Shown here: positions 19,998-31,226 of the stretch, piece by piece
How positions within the stretch are numbered: position 1 is the first letter of the stretch
Layout of the letters: every line of letters starts with the position of its first letter
Source of the DNA: an uncultured Prochlorococcus sp.
GTDB lineage: Bacteria > Cyanobacteriota > Cyanobacteriia > PCC-6307 > Cyanobiaceae
Length of the DNA stretch: 64,000 nucleotides
Assembly (NCBI GenBank): GCA_902618795.1
Contig: CACNCF010000002.1
Location: 62,001-126,000, forward strand
Direction of reading: 5' to 3'
The notes under the pieces: model-generated
Database searches by the model: none
What the model was told of the DNA's origin: nothing
The model's input: only the letters and a program-made list of their open reading frames with translations
Program-made: the position numbers and the translations under genes

Positions 19998-21365
19998 TTA
20001 TTTAATAAAGCGATCAGGCAAAACATCATATTTTAAAAGATCAATTGGACTTTCTCTTTTTTGAATAATCTCTGCTTCTCCATTACAAACTAAAAGGGCT
20101 GCGGGCCTAGGAATTCTGTTGTAGTTAGAACTCATTGAATTATTGTAAGCACCAGTACCAAATACACATATGAGATCTCCAGTTTCGCAATTTGCTAATT
20201 CTATCTCCTTAAACAATACATCTCCTGATTCGCAGTGTTTACCAGCAATTGTATATTTATTTTTAGAGTTAATATTAAAAGGGTTTTTTACCAAGCATGC
20301 AGAGTAATTTGATTGATATGTTATTGGCCTTGGATTATCACTCATCCCTCCATCAACAGACAGATAAGTTCTGATTCCAGGAATTTCTTTAAAAGCCCCA
20401 ATTTTGTAAATTGTTATGCCTGCTGTAGATACGATAGATCTTCCAGGTTCACACATCAATTTTGGCAGATCTAAATTGTGTTTTTTACAAGCTTTAACAA
20501 CCGAGTTGGAAATGGTTTTAACCCATTCATCAATAGAAGGTGGATCGTCATTTATTGTATATTTAATGCCCAAACCCCCTCCAACATTAAGTTCTTTAAT
20601 ATTATGGCCAAATTTTTTGGCGTCTAAAATAACCTTTACCATTATTTCACCTAGATCATTATGAGGGTCTAGTTCAAAGATCTGGGAGCCAATATGAGCA
20701 TGTATTCCTTTTAATTTTAAATGTTTAGTTTCGCTTATGCTGGCAAATAAATTGTTTAAATATTCGATTCCAAAACCAAATTTGCTATCAAATGAACCTG
20801 TTCTTATGTATTCATGTGTATGGCATTCGATTCCTGGAGTAAAGCGTATCATTATTTCTAAATCGTGATTTAATGAATTTGATACTTCCTCTAATCTTCT
20901 TAAGTCATAGTCATTATCTACAATTATTTTGATGTTATTTCTAATTGCGAAATCAATTTCTTTGTCAGATTTGTTATTCCCATGAAAAACAATTTTTTCA
21001 TTTGGTACACCACCCTTTAAAGCAGTTAATAATTCTCCCTCTGACACTGCATCAAGTCCTAAACCTTCTGAGGAAACAAGATTACTCATGAATATAGAGC
21101 TATTCGCTTTGGAAGCATATATTGGGAGAGATTCGCCTGGGTAATATTTTTCTAATGCTTTTTTATAAGCTCTACAAGACTTTCTTAAAGTAATTTCATC
21201 CAATATATAAAGAGGAGAATCATATTTTTTAACTAACTCTTCAATAGAACAGCCACCAACTGACAATTTCCCATCTCCTCCAATGGATGTAGTAATTGGT
21301 ACGATGTTTTTATTAGGACTTTCCAAGTCAATTTTCTGTTTTAAAAAAGATTGTTTTTCTTCCAT
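19998..21365 (-). CDS. lysA: Diaminopimelate decarboxylase
   Basis: PLYILDEITLR, YASKANSS, GLDAVSEGEL, GGGLGIKY, CEPGRSIV, CESGDVL. Confidence 0.95.
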   Translation of the reverse strand: MEEKQSFLKQKIDLESPNKNIVPITTSIGGDGKLSVGGCSIEELVKKYDSPLYILDEITLRKSCRAYKKALEKYYPGESLPIYASKANSSIFMSNLVSSEGLGLDAVSEGELLTALKGGVPNEKIVFHGNNKSDKEIDFAIRNNIKIIVDNDYDLRRLEEVSNSLNHDLEIMIRFTPGIECHTHEYIRTGSFDSKFGFGIEYLNNLFASISETKHLKLKGIHAHIGSQIFELDPHNDLGEIMVKVILDAKKFGHNIKELNVGGGLGIKYTINDDPPSIDEWVKTISNSVVKACKKHNLDLPKLMCEPGRSIVSTAGITIYKIGAFKEIPGIRTYLSVDGGMSDNPRPITYQSNYSACLVKNPFNINSKNKYTIAGKHCESGDVLFKEIELANCETGDLICVFGTGAYNNSMSSNYNRIPRPAALLVCNGEAEIIQKRESPIDLLKYDVLPDRFIK

Positions 21366-21453
21366 GGGATAACTTTAGATAAAGTTTTGCCAAAACTGTC
21401 ATATTTTATAATGACTCTAAATTTGAACTTTTTAAATATATTTTCATAATAAA

Positions 21454-21894
21454 ATGATATCTATAAAACAAATTAATGAGAAAGATATTGATTTATGTTA
21501 TGAATTAGATTCAAATACGATTTCCCTATGGAGCAAGAAACAATGGGCTAACGAATTTAAAAAAGAAGGTACAAAAATCTTTGGATTATTAATTGAAAAT
21601 TTAGTTATTGGAATATGTGTTTTTCAGGTAGTTCTTGATGAAGCTCAAATAAATTATTTTGTTGTAAATAAGAAATTTAGGAAAAAGGGTTTTGGAACGT
21701 ATTTTATGAGGTATTTAATAAAAAAATGTGAAAAATTAAATCTAAAAAAAATACTATTGGAGGTTTCTCAGGGCAATGTTACTGCTGAAAGATTCTATAG
21801 TCGCTTTAATTTTTCTACTTTAGGAATAAGAAAAAATTATTATAAAGATGGTTCACATGCTCTTTTAAAAGAAAAAAAATTAACAACAAAATAA
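21454..21894 (+). CDS. rimI: GNAT N-acetyltransferase (RimI-like)
   Basis: GNAT core INYFVVNKKFRKKGFGTYFMRYLIKKCEKLNLKKILLEVSQGNVTAERFYSRFNF. Confidence 0.82.
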   Translation: MISIKQINEKDIDLCYELDSNTISLWSKKQWANEFKKEGTKIFGLLIENLVIGICVFQVVLDEAQINYFVVNKKFRKKGFGTYFMRYLIKKCEKLNLKKILLEVSQGNVTAERFYSRFNFSTLGIRKNYYKDGSHALLKEKKLTTK

Positions 21895-22073
21895 TGTAAA
21901 AATTTAATTGTTCGGATAACCAGAATCCTTGAAATTACTATAATTTCTTGCTATATCACTAAAAAAGTTCAATTTAATTTGATAAATTATACTTTTGGGT
22001 ATTCACAAAAGCTCATTCTGAACACAAAATTGACATATTACTGGTAGGTTATTAATAGGAATTTAATCTTCTA

Positions 22074-24599
22074 ATGTTTGAAAGATTTACAGAAAAGGCT
22101 ATAAAGGTCATCATGCTTGCTCAAGAGGAAGCTAGAAGACTTGGTCATAATTTTGTTGGAACTGAACAGATTCTTTTGGGGTTAATTGGAGAAGGGACTG
22201 GGGTCGCAGCGAAAGTACTTAAATCACTTGGAGTTAATTTAAAAGATTCAAGGATAGAGGTGGAAAAGATAATAGGAAGAGGATCAGGATTTGTAGCTGT
22301 AGAAATACCTTTTACTCCAAGGGCTAAAAGAGTTTTAGAACTATCTTTAGAAGAGGCTCGTCAACTCGGCCACAATTATATTGGTACAGAACATTTGTTG
22401 TTAGGTTTAATAAGAGAAGGTGAAGGTGTGGCTGCAAGAGTACTTGAAAATCTTAATATTGACCTTACAAAAGTTAGAACTCAAGTTATAAGGATGCTAG
22501 GTGAAACAGCTGAAGTTGGCTCAGGGGCCAGTACAACTAAGGGCAACTTAAAAACTGCTACTCTTGATGAATTCGGAACAAATTTAACAAAATTAGCAAG
22601 TGAATCAAAATTAGATCCAGTCGTTGGACGCCATTCAGAAATAGATCGTGTAGTTCAAATATTAGGTAGGAGGACAAAAAATAATCCTGTTCTTATTGGG
22701 GAGCCAGGTGTTGGTAAAACAGCTATCGCAGAAGGTTTAGCTCAAAGAATACAAACTGGTGATATACCAGACATACTTGAAGATAAAAGAGTTTTGACCC
22801 TTGACATAGGTCTTTTGGTAGCAGGAACAAAATACAGAGGTGAATTTGAAGAAAGGTTAAAAAAAATAATGGAAGAAATTAAATCAGCTGGTAACGTCAT
22901 TCTTGTAATAGACGAAGTGCATACTTTAATTGGTGCTGGAGCTGCTGAAGGAGCTATAGATGCAGCAAATATACTCAAGCCTGCACTAGCTAGAGGCGAA
23001 CTTCAATGTATTGGAGCAACAACTCTAGATGAATATAGAAAACATATTGAAAGAGATGCTGCTCTAGAAAGAAGATTTCAGCCTGTAATGGTAGGGGAGC
23101 CATCAATAGAAGATACAATCGAAATTTTAAAAGGTCTCAGAGAGCGTTACGAACAACATCATCGTCTAAAAATCACTGATGATGCCCTAGAGGCCGCCGC
23201 TCATTTAGGAGATCGTTATATATCTGACAGATTTTTACCTGATAAAGCTATTGACCTCATCGACGAGGCTGGTAGTAGAGTACGATTAATAAACTCTAAA
23301 CTACCTCCTGAAGCAAAACAGATTGATAGAGAGCTAAGACAAATCCAAAAACAGAAGGAAGAATCTGTAAGAGACCAAAATTTCGATCAAGCTGGCCAAT
23401 TACGTGAAAAAGAGATGGAATTGTCCGCGAAAATTAAAGAGGTGTTGGCTAACAATAAAGAATCTACAGCTGGGAATCAATCTGATGATGATAATTCTGT
23501 AAAAAGTGATTCACAACTTTTACAAAATCCTTTTGTTAGTGAAGAAGATGTAGCACATATTGTTGCTTCATGGACAGGAGTTCCTGTTCAAAAATTAACA
23601 GAAACTGAATCAGTCAAGCTTCTTAATATGGAGGAAACACTTCACAAAAGACTAATTGGACAAGACGAAGCTGTAAAAGCTGTCTCAAGAGCTATAAGAA
23701 GAGCAAGAGTTGGATTAAAAAATCCTAATAGACCCATCGCAAGTTTTATCTTTTCTGGTCCTACTGGTGTTGGTAAAACTGAATTGACTAAATCATTAGC
23801 TTCATATTTCTTCGGTAGTGAAGAAGCAATGATCAGATTAGATATGTCGGAATTTATGGAAAGACATACAGTCAGTAAACTTATAGGATCGCCTCCTGGT
23901 TATGTTGGTTTTAATGAAGGTGGTCAGCTTACTGAAGCGGTTAGAAGACGTCCCTATACAGTCGTTTTATTTGATGAAGTTGAAAAGGCTCATCCAGATG
24001 TTTTCAACTTATTGTTGCAACTACTTGAAGACGGAAGATTAACTGACTCCAAAGGTAGAACTGTAGATTTTAAAAATACATTGCTAATAATGACCTCTAA
24101 TATCGGTTCGAAAGTAATCGAAAAAGGAGGAGGAGGACTAGGATTCGAATTCTCAGGTGATTCAGTTGAAGATAGCCAATACAATAGAATTAAATCACTA
24201 GTAAATGAAGAACTTAAGCAGTACTTTAGGCCTGAATTTTTAAATAGACTTGATGAAATAATTGTTTTCAGACAACTAACTAAAAATGAAGTTAAAGAAA
24301 TAGCTGAAATAATGTTGCAAGAAGTTTTTGTCCGATTACAAGATAAAGGAATTAAATTAAATGTTACCGATGCTTTCAAAGAAAGACTTGTTGAAGAAGG
24401 TTATAATCCTTCATACGGAGCAAGACCATTGAGGAGGGCAGTTATGCGTTTACTCGAAGATAGTTTAGCTGAAGAAGTTCTTTCTGGGAGGATAAAAGAT
24501 GGAGATAATGCTTTAGTTGATATAGATGATAATAAAAAAGTTACAATAAATATTTCTTCTGAAGAATCTTCTCAAGAGCTAGCAGGTGCTAATTTCTAA
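22074..24599 (+). CDS. clpC: ClpC ATP-dependent Clp protease ATP-binding subunit
   Basis: Clp_N repeats [37 protein letters not shown], two Walker A motifs ([16 protein letters not shown]), UVR-like middle domain. Confidence 0.97.
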   Translation: MFERFTEKAIKVIMLAQEEARRLGHNFVGTEQILLGLIGEGTGVAAKVLKSLGVNLKDSRIEVEKIIGRGSGFVAVEIPFTPRAKRVLELSLEEARQLGHNYIGTEHLLLGLIREGEGVAARVLENLNIDLTKVRTQVIRMLGETAEVGSGASTTKGNLKTATLDEFGTNLTKLASESKLDPVVGRHSEIDRVVQILGRRTKNNPVLIGEPGVGKTAIAEGLAQRIQTGDIPDILEDKRVLTLDIGLLVAGTKYRGEFEERLKKIMEEIKSAGNVILVIDEVHTLIGAGAAEGAIDAANILKPALARGELQCIGATTLDEYRKHIERDAALERRFQPVMVGEPSIEDTIEILKGLRERYEQHHRLKITDDALEAAAHLGDRYISDRFLPDKAIDLIDEAGSRVRLINSKLPPEAKQIDRELRQIQKQKEESVRDQNFDQAGQLREKEMELSAKIKEVLANNKESTAGNQSDDDNSVKSDSQLLQNPFVSEEDVAHIVASWTGVPVQKLTETESVKLLNMEETLHKRLIGQDEAVKAVSRAIRRARVGLKNPNRPIASFIFSGPTGVGKTELTKSLASYFFGSEEAMIRLDMSEFMERHTVSKLIGSPPGYVGFNEGGQLTEAVRRRPYTVVLFDEVEKAHPDVFNLLLQLLEDGRLTDSKGRTVDFKNTLLIMTSNIGSKVIEKGGGGLGFEFSGDSVEDSQYNRIKSLVNEELKQYFRPEFLNRLDEIIVFRQLTKNEVKEIAEIMLQEVFVRLQDKGIKLNVTDAFKERLVEEGYNPSYGARPLRRAVMRLLEDSLAEEVLSGRIKDGDNALVDIDDNKKVTINISSEESSQELAGANF

Positions 24600-24614
24600 T
24601 TATCCAAATTAAAT

Positions 24615-25706
24615 ATGCAGTCAATCTCTCCAGAAACTATTTATAGGGGAAATTATGCTTGGGAAGAGTCTTTACCTCAAATTACTAAATTAACTAAAAG
24701 TCCATTAATTCTAGGTAGAGGAATTCAAACGAATAATTTGAGAAATAATATTATTAATGATTTAAAAAATCATAAACTTAATGTTAATTCTGCTAATTTA
24801 CAATTTGATTGTTGTTACGAAGATATTTCAAGAGTTAAGAAAATCATTTCAAATAATAGTAATGATTCAGTTATCGCAGCTGGAGGTGGCAAAGTTCTAG
24901 ATTCTGGAAAATATATAGCCGAGTCTCTTAATATCCCTTGTATCACAGTCCCCCTTAGTGCCTCTACATGTGCAGGTTGGACAGCCTTATCAAATATATA
25001 TACAAAGGATGGTCAATTCATAAAGGATGTAGCATTAAAATCTTGTCCGAAAATACTAGTTTATGATCATAAATTTATTCAAACAGCTCCATCAAGAACT
25101 CTTGCAAGTGGCATTGCAGATGCCTTGGCAAAATGGTACGAATCCTCAATAACAAGTTCAACGATAGATGACGGTCTTGTTCAACAAGCAATTCAGATAT
25201 CAAGAGTTTTAAGAGATCAACTATTAATAGATGGAGAAAAAGCGTTTAAGGGTCAATTTAAAAATTATCCTTCTTGGCAAAATACTATAGAAGCATGTGG
25301 ACTTACAGCAGGATTAGTTGGTGGTATTGGTGGAGAAAAGTGTAGGACTGCAGCAGCACATGCTATTCATAATGCAATTACTCAGTTAATCACCCCTAAT
25401 AAATTCTTACATGGTGAGATAGTTGGGGTTGGATTATTATTGCAATTAAGATTAGAAGAAATGAAGAATAATAATAAATTAGCTGATCAATCAATTAAAC
25501 AATTATGTGTTCTCATGAAAGAATTGAATTTGCCAACTACTATAGGACAACTTGGAATAAATATTTTTGAAAATAATAATTTAGAGAAAATTGCTGATTT
25601 TACTTGTCGAGATAAATCTGAGATTCACTTTTTGCCTTTTGAAATTAATAAACGAGACATAATAGAGGTCATTTCAAATTTTGAACAACAAAGAATTAAA
25701 ATATAA
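24615..25706 (+). CDS. Iron-containing alcohol dehydrogenase / glycerol dehydrogenase family protein
   Basis: GGGKVLDSGKYIAESL, PLSASTCAGWTALS, GIADALAKWYE, AAAHAIHN, LHGEIVGVGLL (GldA-like metal ligands). Confidence 0.82.
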   Translation: MQSISPETIYRGNYAWEESLPQITKLTKSPLILGRGIQTNNLRNNIINDLKNHKLNVNSANLQFDCCYEDISRVKKIISNNSNDSVIAAGGGKVLDSGKYIAESLNIPCITVPLSASTCAGWTALSNIYTKDGQFIKDVALKSCPKILVYDHKFIQTAPSRTLASGIADALAKWYESSITSSTIDDGLVQQAIQISRVLRDQLLIDGEKAFKGQFKNYPSWQNTIEACGLTAGLVGGIGGEKCRTAAAHAIHNAITQLITPNKFLHGEIVGVGLLLQLRLEEMKNNNKLADQSIKQLCVLMKELNLPTTIGQLGINIFENNNLEKIADFTCRDKSEIHFLPFEINKRDIIEVISNFEQQRIKI

Positions 25707-25714
25707 ACATTTTT

Positions 25715-26614
25715 TTGACTAAAAACAATTTTAAACAATTAAGTGATTTAAATGCAGAATTTTTTGAAAGTGCCAAATTGTCACTATTAGACCCTTTAGG
25801 TCTTTATTTGGCAAATGATGTTAAGTGGATAAAACTCAACCAAAACTGGAATTCTTTAAAATTCCCAGTAGTTATGGGAGGGAAAGGGCCACCTATACTT
25901 CTTCTACATGGATTTGATAGTAGTTTTTTAGAATTCAGGAGAATATATAAATCACTAAAAAGAAATTTTCAAGTTATTGTTCCTGATCTGCTGGGTTTTG
26001 GTTTTAGTCCCAGGTGCGCAACAAATGAATACAATTCCTCTAAAATAATTTCACATTTAATTGATCTCCTTAAGACCTTAAAGATAGTAAAAAATCTAAA
26101 AATTATTGGTGCCTCAATGGGAGGCTCAACAGCTTTAAAACTATCTTTTGAAATTCCTGAATATATTGATAAGATTGTTCTTTTGTCCCCCGCAGGATTG
26201 TTTGGAGAACCTAGGAGTATCCCTTTTCCTCTTAATCAAATTGGCGCCTCATTTCTTGGATTGCCTCAGGTCAGAAAAAGTCTTTGCAGGCAAGCATTTG
26301 CTTTCCCAGATAAATGTGTTGGTGAGATGGAAGAGCAAATTGCTTCAATTCATCTAGGTTGTAAAGGATGGAGGAATTCACTTGCATCATTTGCAAAAAG
26401 TGGTGGGTTTGCAGGGACTCAAAAATATATCCAAAATATTCCAATTAAAACATTATGTGGAGAAAATGATCGTATTCTTGGAAAAAAAGAGATTAAAAAT
26501 ATAAGAAGTATTGAAAAATTAAATTTTGTAGGGTTACAAAATTGTGGTCATCTTCCACATATAGATCTACCGTCATTATCTAGTAAAATTATCCAAGATT
26601 ATTTTTTGGAATAA
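25715..26614 (+). CDS. Alpha/beta hydrolase
   Basis: LLLHGFDSSFLEFRRI, nucleophile elbow GASMGGS, terminal NCGHLPH; TTG start. Confidence 0.88.
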   Translation: MTKNNFKQLSDLNAEFFESAKLSLLDPLGLYLANDVKWIKLNQNWNSLKFPVVMGGKGPPILLLHGFDSSFLEFRRIYKSLKRNFQVIVPDLLGFGFSPRCATNEYNSSKIISHLIDLLKTLKIVKNLKIIGASMGGSTALKLSFEIPEYIDKIVLLSPAGLFGEPRSIPFPLNQIGASFLGLPQVRKSLCRQAFAFPDKCVGEMEEQIASIHLGCKGWRNSLASFAKSGGFAGTQKYIQNIPIKTLCGENDRILGKKEIKNIRSIEKLNFVGLQNCGHLPHIDLPSLSSKIIQDYFLE

Positions 26615-26621
26615 AAGTTTT

Positions 26622-27482
26622 TTAATAATTTAGATACTTGAGAATTACAAAAATATAATACAAAACTGATGGAGTAAAGATGTAACTGTCAATTCTGTCA
26701 AGAATCCCTCCATGTCCCGGTAAAAAAGTTCCTGAATCTTTTATTTTTGCATCTCTCTTCATCATAGATTCAATTAAATCTCCAACTAATGCCATAAGAG
26801 AAATTGAAATTCCATATATTATTCCAACAAATAATGGATTTTCCCAATTCATTAAAAATGCGAAAAATATTGCTAGTAAAGTTGAACAGAATATTCCTCC
26901 AATTAAACCTTCTATAGTTTTGCTTGGAGATATTGGAGATAGAGATGTTTTACCAAATGCCTTTCCAATGAAAAAAGAGCCAATATCACTAGCAACAATT
27001 AAAAAACAAGAAGTTAAAGTTAAATGAAGACCGGTAGTATTCGATAAGTTCTCAAACGACATAAAACCCTGATTTGAACTTATTATCACTGAATCTAATT
27101 CCCTTAACTTAATCCAGTAACTAGGTAAAAAACCTAAATAGAATAATCCAAAAATAGAGGCTGCAATATCTGAAATTGTCCCAGGTTTTGGTTGCAAAAG
27201 TAACCAAGTGCATATCCCAACTGAACAGATTGGTAAAATTGAATTTGAAATTTCTCCCTCAAGCACACCAATGGACTCAAGATAAGTAGAAACTATAATA
27301 ATAAAGGATGAAAATAATGTGGTTTTTGTAGCTGGTCTTATTCCTTTAAATTCTGCCATTCTAAAAAATTCTAATAATGCTAAATATGTAAGCAAAGCAG
27401 TTGCTAATGTAAAAAACCATCCGCCCAACAAAACAACAATTAAACCAAAAATTCCTATAAGTAATCCGCTTCTTAATCTCAT
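26622..27482 (-). CDS. cdsA: Phosphatidate cytidylyltransferase
   Basis: Polytopic; SPSKTIEGLIGG...GDLIESMMKRDAKIKDSGTFLPGHGGILDRIDS signature. Confidence 0.95.
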   Translation of the reverse strand: MRLRSGLLIGIFGLIVVLLGGWFFTLATALLTYLALLEFFRMAEFKGIRPATKTTLFSSFIIIVSTYLESIGVLEGEISNSILPICSVGICTWLLLQPKPGTISDIAASIFGLFYLGFLPSYWIKLRELDSVIISSNQGFMSFENLSNTTGLHLTLTSCFLIVASDIGSFFIGKAFGKTSLSPISPSKTIEGLIGGIFCSTLLAIFFAFLMNWENPLFVGIIYGISISLMALVGDLIESMMKRDAKIKDSGTFLPGHGGILDRIDSYIFTPSVLYYIFVILKYLNY

Positions 27483-27491
27483 ATGAAATTG

Positions 27492-28889
27492 CTATGTTTC
27501 TAAGACTCTTATATTAAAATTTACCAGATCTTTGTTGCATAAACTTTGATTATTTATCCAATTAAACCTATCTATATCAATTTTTTCGCCAGGAATTAGT
27601 AGAGGTATCCCAGGAGGATAGGGACAAACAATATCTCCAGATATTTTATTTAATGATTGTGAGAAAGAAATACTCCGAGTCTTACTTCTCCAAGCAATTC
27701 CAATTTCGATTTCGGGAGCTTGAACTAATTTAAAGGGCGATTTGAACACTTCTAAACTTTTTGATTTTTTGGAATTTAATAGTAATTTTTTCCATAACTT
27801 TGTAAATAAATTGAGAAAATCTTTTTGATTTCCAAATCCTAAGCAAAAAGTGAGAGTCATCATTTCTGGTAATTCGGCAATAAGGCCATTTCTATAAAAA
27901 AAATTATCGGCAGTAAAACCATCAATCCCAGCCTGTGAGGTATTTACTACAATTTTTAAGGGGTCTTGAGTTTCTATGAGAGGAATATTTTTTTGAATTA
28001 ATTTTTTATAAATACTTTTTGCCTCTAAAATTCTTTTTTGATATTTTGATAAACTTTTTTTGTTTATCCAGTCCCTAATAGACTCTTCACAAGAAGAAAG
28101 TAATAGGGAACTTGGACTGGTGGTTTGCAGCAAACTAATACTTTTGATTAAATTACCTTCATTTATTAGATTCCCTTTGTACCAAAGTACCGCCGTTTGA
28201 GTTAATCCATTGAGAGACTTATGTAATGAATTAACGACTAAATCAGCGTTTGATGATAAGGCAGGTTTTGGCAAATTTAGGTTTTCACAAAAAAGGAAAT
28301 ATGAACCATGGGCTTCATCAACTAAAACAGGTAAATTTTTTTGATGACAACAATCTATTAAAGGCTCTAAATCTCCCGCATAACCATGATAAAAAGGATT
28401 AACAAGAATAACCCCTGCAATTTTATTCTCATCAAAATTTAATTTTTTAAATACATTTTCTAACCAAATTTTTGTAATTGGTTTGTAATGACCCGTTACA
28501 GTTGAAAATTCTAGGTCAAAAAATATTGGATTAATATTCTGCATAGCACAGATTTTTATAACACTTATATGAACATTTCTAGGCATCAGGATATTTTCGC
28601 CTGGATTTGCCATCGCAATTACTGCTGATTGTATTAATCCGGAAGCTCCATTAACTCCAAAAAAACATCCTTTAGCCCCAAATTTGTCGGAGAATTCTTT
28701 TTGAGATTTAGCAATTAATCCGCTTTGGGATAGTGGAGAGCCTATCTCTGGTAGTTCGGGCAAATCCCAGTAACCAGGTGGATATTTTAATAACTTCACT
28801 AATTTCTTTGGCAAAGCTGCCCCTCTGTTATGAGCGGGAAAGAATAAAGACTTTAAAAACTTTTTAGTTAGAAAAGATGAAATGCTCAT
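27492..28889 (-). CDS. Orn/Lys/Arg decarboxylase family protein
   Basis: PAHNRG, FGVNGASGLIQSAV, DEAHGSYFLF, NSLHKSLNGLTQTAVL PLP-lysine motif. Confidence 0.9.
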   Translation of the reverse strand: MSISSFLTKKFLKSLFFPAHNRGAALPKKLVKLLKYPPGYWDLPELPEIGSPLSQSGLIAKSQKEFSDKFGAKGCFFGVNGASGLIQSAVIAMANPGENILMPRNVHISVIKICAMQNINPIFFDLEFSTVTGHYKPITKIWLENVFKKLNFDENKIAGVILVNPFYHGYAGDLEPLIDCCHQKNLPVLVDEAHGSYFLFCENLNLPKPALSSNADLVVNSLHKSLNGLTQTAVLWYKGNLINEGNLIKSISLLQTTSPSSLLLSSCEESIRDWINKKSLSKYQKRILEAKSIYKKLIQKNIPLIETQDPLKIVVNTSQAGIDGFTADNFFYRNGLIAELPEMMTLTFCLGFGNQKDFLNLFTKLWKKLLLNSKKSKSLEVFKSPFKLVQAPEIEIGIAWRSKTRSISFSQSLNKISGDIVCPYPPGIPLLIPGEKIDIDRFNWINNQSLCNKDLVNFNIRVLET

Positions 28890-28953
28890 AAAGTATTATT
28901 GACATATATAGAATGGGTTATATGGTAATCTTTTTTGATATTTTTTAACTTTA

Positions 28954-30609
28954 ATGAAAAAATCTTATTCGAAATATTCAGCAAAAGATGACTTATTTTG
29001 GTTGATTTTGAGACCATGGATTTTTATCCCCAGAGTTTTATATATCCTTTTAACTTTTATTTTTCTTTTTTTAAGAATACTTTTTCAAGGTAACAGTAAA
29101 AATAAAAATGTACAAAAAAATCTCTCGAAATATCTTTTTGATGTAATAACGGATTTAGGACCTTGTTTTATCAAATTAGGCCAGGCACTCTCAACTAGAC
29201 CAGATCTTGTTAGACAAGATTGGCTTACAGAGCTTACAAAATTACAAGATAATCTCCCAGCATTTGATCATAAAATTGCTTTAAAAATCATTGAAGAGGA
29301 ACTTGGATCACCTGCTAATGAATTATTTGAAGAGTTTCCAGATAGTCCTATTGCTTCAGCAAGCTTAGGTCAAGTTTATAAAGCAAAAAAAAATAATTCT
29401 TATATGGCTGTGAAAGTACAGCGGCCAAATTTATACTTTCTCATAAGAAGGGATGTTGTAATCTTAAGGTTTTTAGGAACTTTTTTATCCCCACTATTAC
29501 CATTAAATATAGGCGTTGGAATTGGAGAAATAATAGATGAATTCGGAAAGGCACTTTTTGATGAAATTGACTATCAAAAAGAGGCCAAAAATGCTTTGAG
29601 GTTTGCAAATTTATTCAAAGAAAACCCAAATATTTTTATCCCTAAATTAGAAAAACAGTTTTCATCCAAAAGAGTAATAACAACTTCTTGGATTGAAGGA
29701 GTTAAGTTAAGAGATCGAGCTTTACTAGAGGAAAATAACTTAATACCTTCTTCGTTTATAAAAACATGCGTCATCAGTGGACTACAGCAATTATTTGAAT
29801 TTGGATATTTTCATGCAGACCCACATCCGGGAAATATGTTCGCTCTCAAAGGAGGAAATGCAGATTGCGGGAATTTAGCTTATGTTGATTTCGGAATGAT
29901 GGATACTATTACAAATTCAGATAGACTTACTCTTATTAAGGCAATTGTTCACATAATAAACGAAGAATATTATCTTCTCGCAGAAGATTTCCAAAAATTA
30001 GGTTTTTTAACCAAAGGACAAGATCTTCAAAAACTTGTTGAACCATTAAAGGAAGTTCTAGGAGGATCTTTTGGCGCTGAGGTTGGTAATTTTAATCTTA
30101 AAAATGTAACTGACAAATTCTCAAAACTAATGTATTCCTATCCTTTCAGAGTTCCTAGTAGGTTTGCCTTAATAATAAGAGCCGTAGTTAGTCAAGAAGG
30201 TTTAGCATTAAGGTTAGATCCTGAATTTAAAATTTTAAAAATAGCTTATCCATATATTGCTAAAAAATTACTGACTGATAATTCTGAAGAGATTTTAGAC
30301 ATACTTTTAGAAGTCGTTTTTGATAAAAAAGGTCAAATCCAAGTTGAAAAAGTTGAAAGTTTATTAAACATTTTATTTAGAGATTCAGAGAATATTAATT
30401 CAGATCTCATACCAGTTGCGAACGCTGGATTGAAATTATTTGTCAGTAAAAAAGGATCCGAAGTTAGGAAGAATCTTCTATTAAGTCTTATAAAAGATGA
30501 AAAATTAGAATTTACTGATGCAAAAAAACTCTTAGCTTTAATTAGAGATACTTTTAGCCCTCTGAATATTGCAAGAAGTGCAGTACAAAATATTATTTCT
30601 ACAGTTTAG
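28954..30609 (+). CDS. ABC1/UbiB atypical kinase family protein
   Basis: LGPCFIKLGQALSTRPDLV, ASLGQVYKA, FHADPHPGNMF, YVDFGMM. Confidence 0.92.
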   Translation: MKKSYSKYSAKDDLFWLILRPWIFIPRVLYILLTFIFLFLRILFQGNSKNKNVQKNLSKYLFDVITDLGPCFIKLGQALSTRPDLVRQDWLTELTKLQDNLPAFDHKIALKIIEEELGSPANELFEEFPDSPIASASLGQVYKAKKNNSYMAVKVQRPNLYFLIRRDVVILRFLGTFLSPLLPLNIGVGIGEIIDEFGKALFDEIDYQKEAKNALRFANLFKENPNIFIPKLEKQFSSKRVITTSWIEGVKLRDRALLEENNLIPSSFIKTCVISGLQQLFEFGYFHADPHPGNMFALKGGNADCGNLAYVDFGMMDTITNSDRLTLIKAIVHIINEEYYLLAEDFQKLGFLTKGQDLQKLVEPLKEVLGGSFGAEVGNFNLKNVTDKFSKLMYSYPFRVPSRFALIIRAVVSQEGLALRLDPEFKILKIAYPYIAKKLLTDNSEEILDILLEVVFDKKGQIQVEKVESLLNILFRDSENINSDLIPVANAGLKLFVSKKGSEVRKNLLLSLIKDEKLEFTDAKKLLALIRDTFSPLNIARSAVQNIISTV

Positions 30610-30718
30610 TTTTTATATTTATAGTTAATTAACTTACTTATGATTTTAATTTGATTAGAATTGGATGTAATATTTTAAAAATGAGAAGTAAAAGGATTAT
30701 TTAGCTTTGGAAGATTAA

Positions 30719-31213
30719 ATGAATTTTTTGAAAAATCTCTTTTTATTTAATAAAAAATCTGAAAAAAATAAAGAATTTAGTTCTGTATTGGTTGACCAAT
30801 ATTTAGAAATTGCAAAGTTAGTTAGAGAAGCAAGAATTCAACAAAATCTTACAATAAAAGAATTGTCATACATTTCAAAAATTCCTGAACGAATAATAAA
30901 CTCTATTGAAAATAATAATAAAAATATTAGGCCAGAGTATCCTTTTATAAGATCTATATTAATTAAATTAGAGGAATGCTTAGTATTAAAAAATAATACA
31001 TTATTAAATTTAGCAGTTAAAGAAAGGAAAATTTTAAAGAAAAAGGGAAAGGATTTTATTTTGAGTAAATTCGATCTTATCAATTCATGGCAAGGAAGTC
31101 TTTTGTATTTTTTTATATTAGTTCTAACTATATTTATAATAAAGAGATACTTTATTTTAAATGTAAATGTTATAGAGATTCAAAATATTGAAAATCAAAT
31201 CATTGATAAATAA
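30719..31213 (+). CDS. RodZ-like helix-turn-helix membrane protein
   Basis: N-terminal Xre-type HTH (VREARIQQNLTIKELSYISKIPERIINSIENN...RPEYPFIRSILIKL) followed by one C-terminal TM segment. Confidence 0.72.
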   Translation: MNFLKNLFLFNKKSEKNKEFSSVLVDQYLEIAKLVREARIQQNLTIKELSYISKIPERIINSIENNNKNIRPEYPFIRSILIKLEECLVLKNNTLLNLAVKERKILKKKGKDFILSKFDLINSWQGSLLYFFILVLTIFIIKRYFILNVNVIEIQNIENQIIDK

Positions 31214-31226
31214 TTTTTAACAAGTT

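Noticed and set aside
23990-24379. 129-aa minus-strand ORF opposite clpC
   Set aside because: Fully antisense to a strongly conserved ClpC domain; Ser/Leu-rich shadow translation with no family resemblance.
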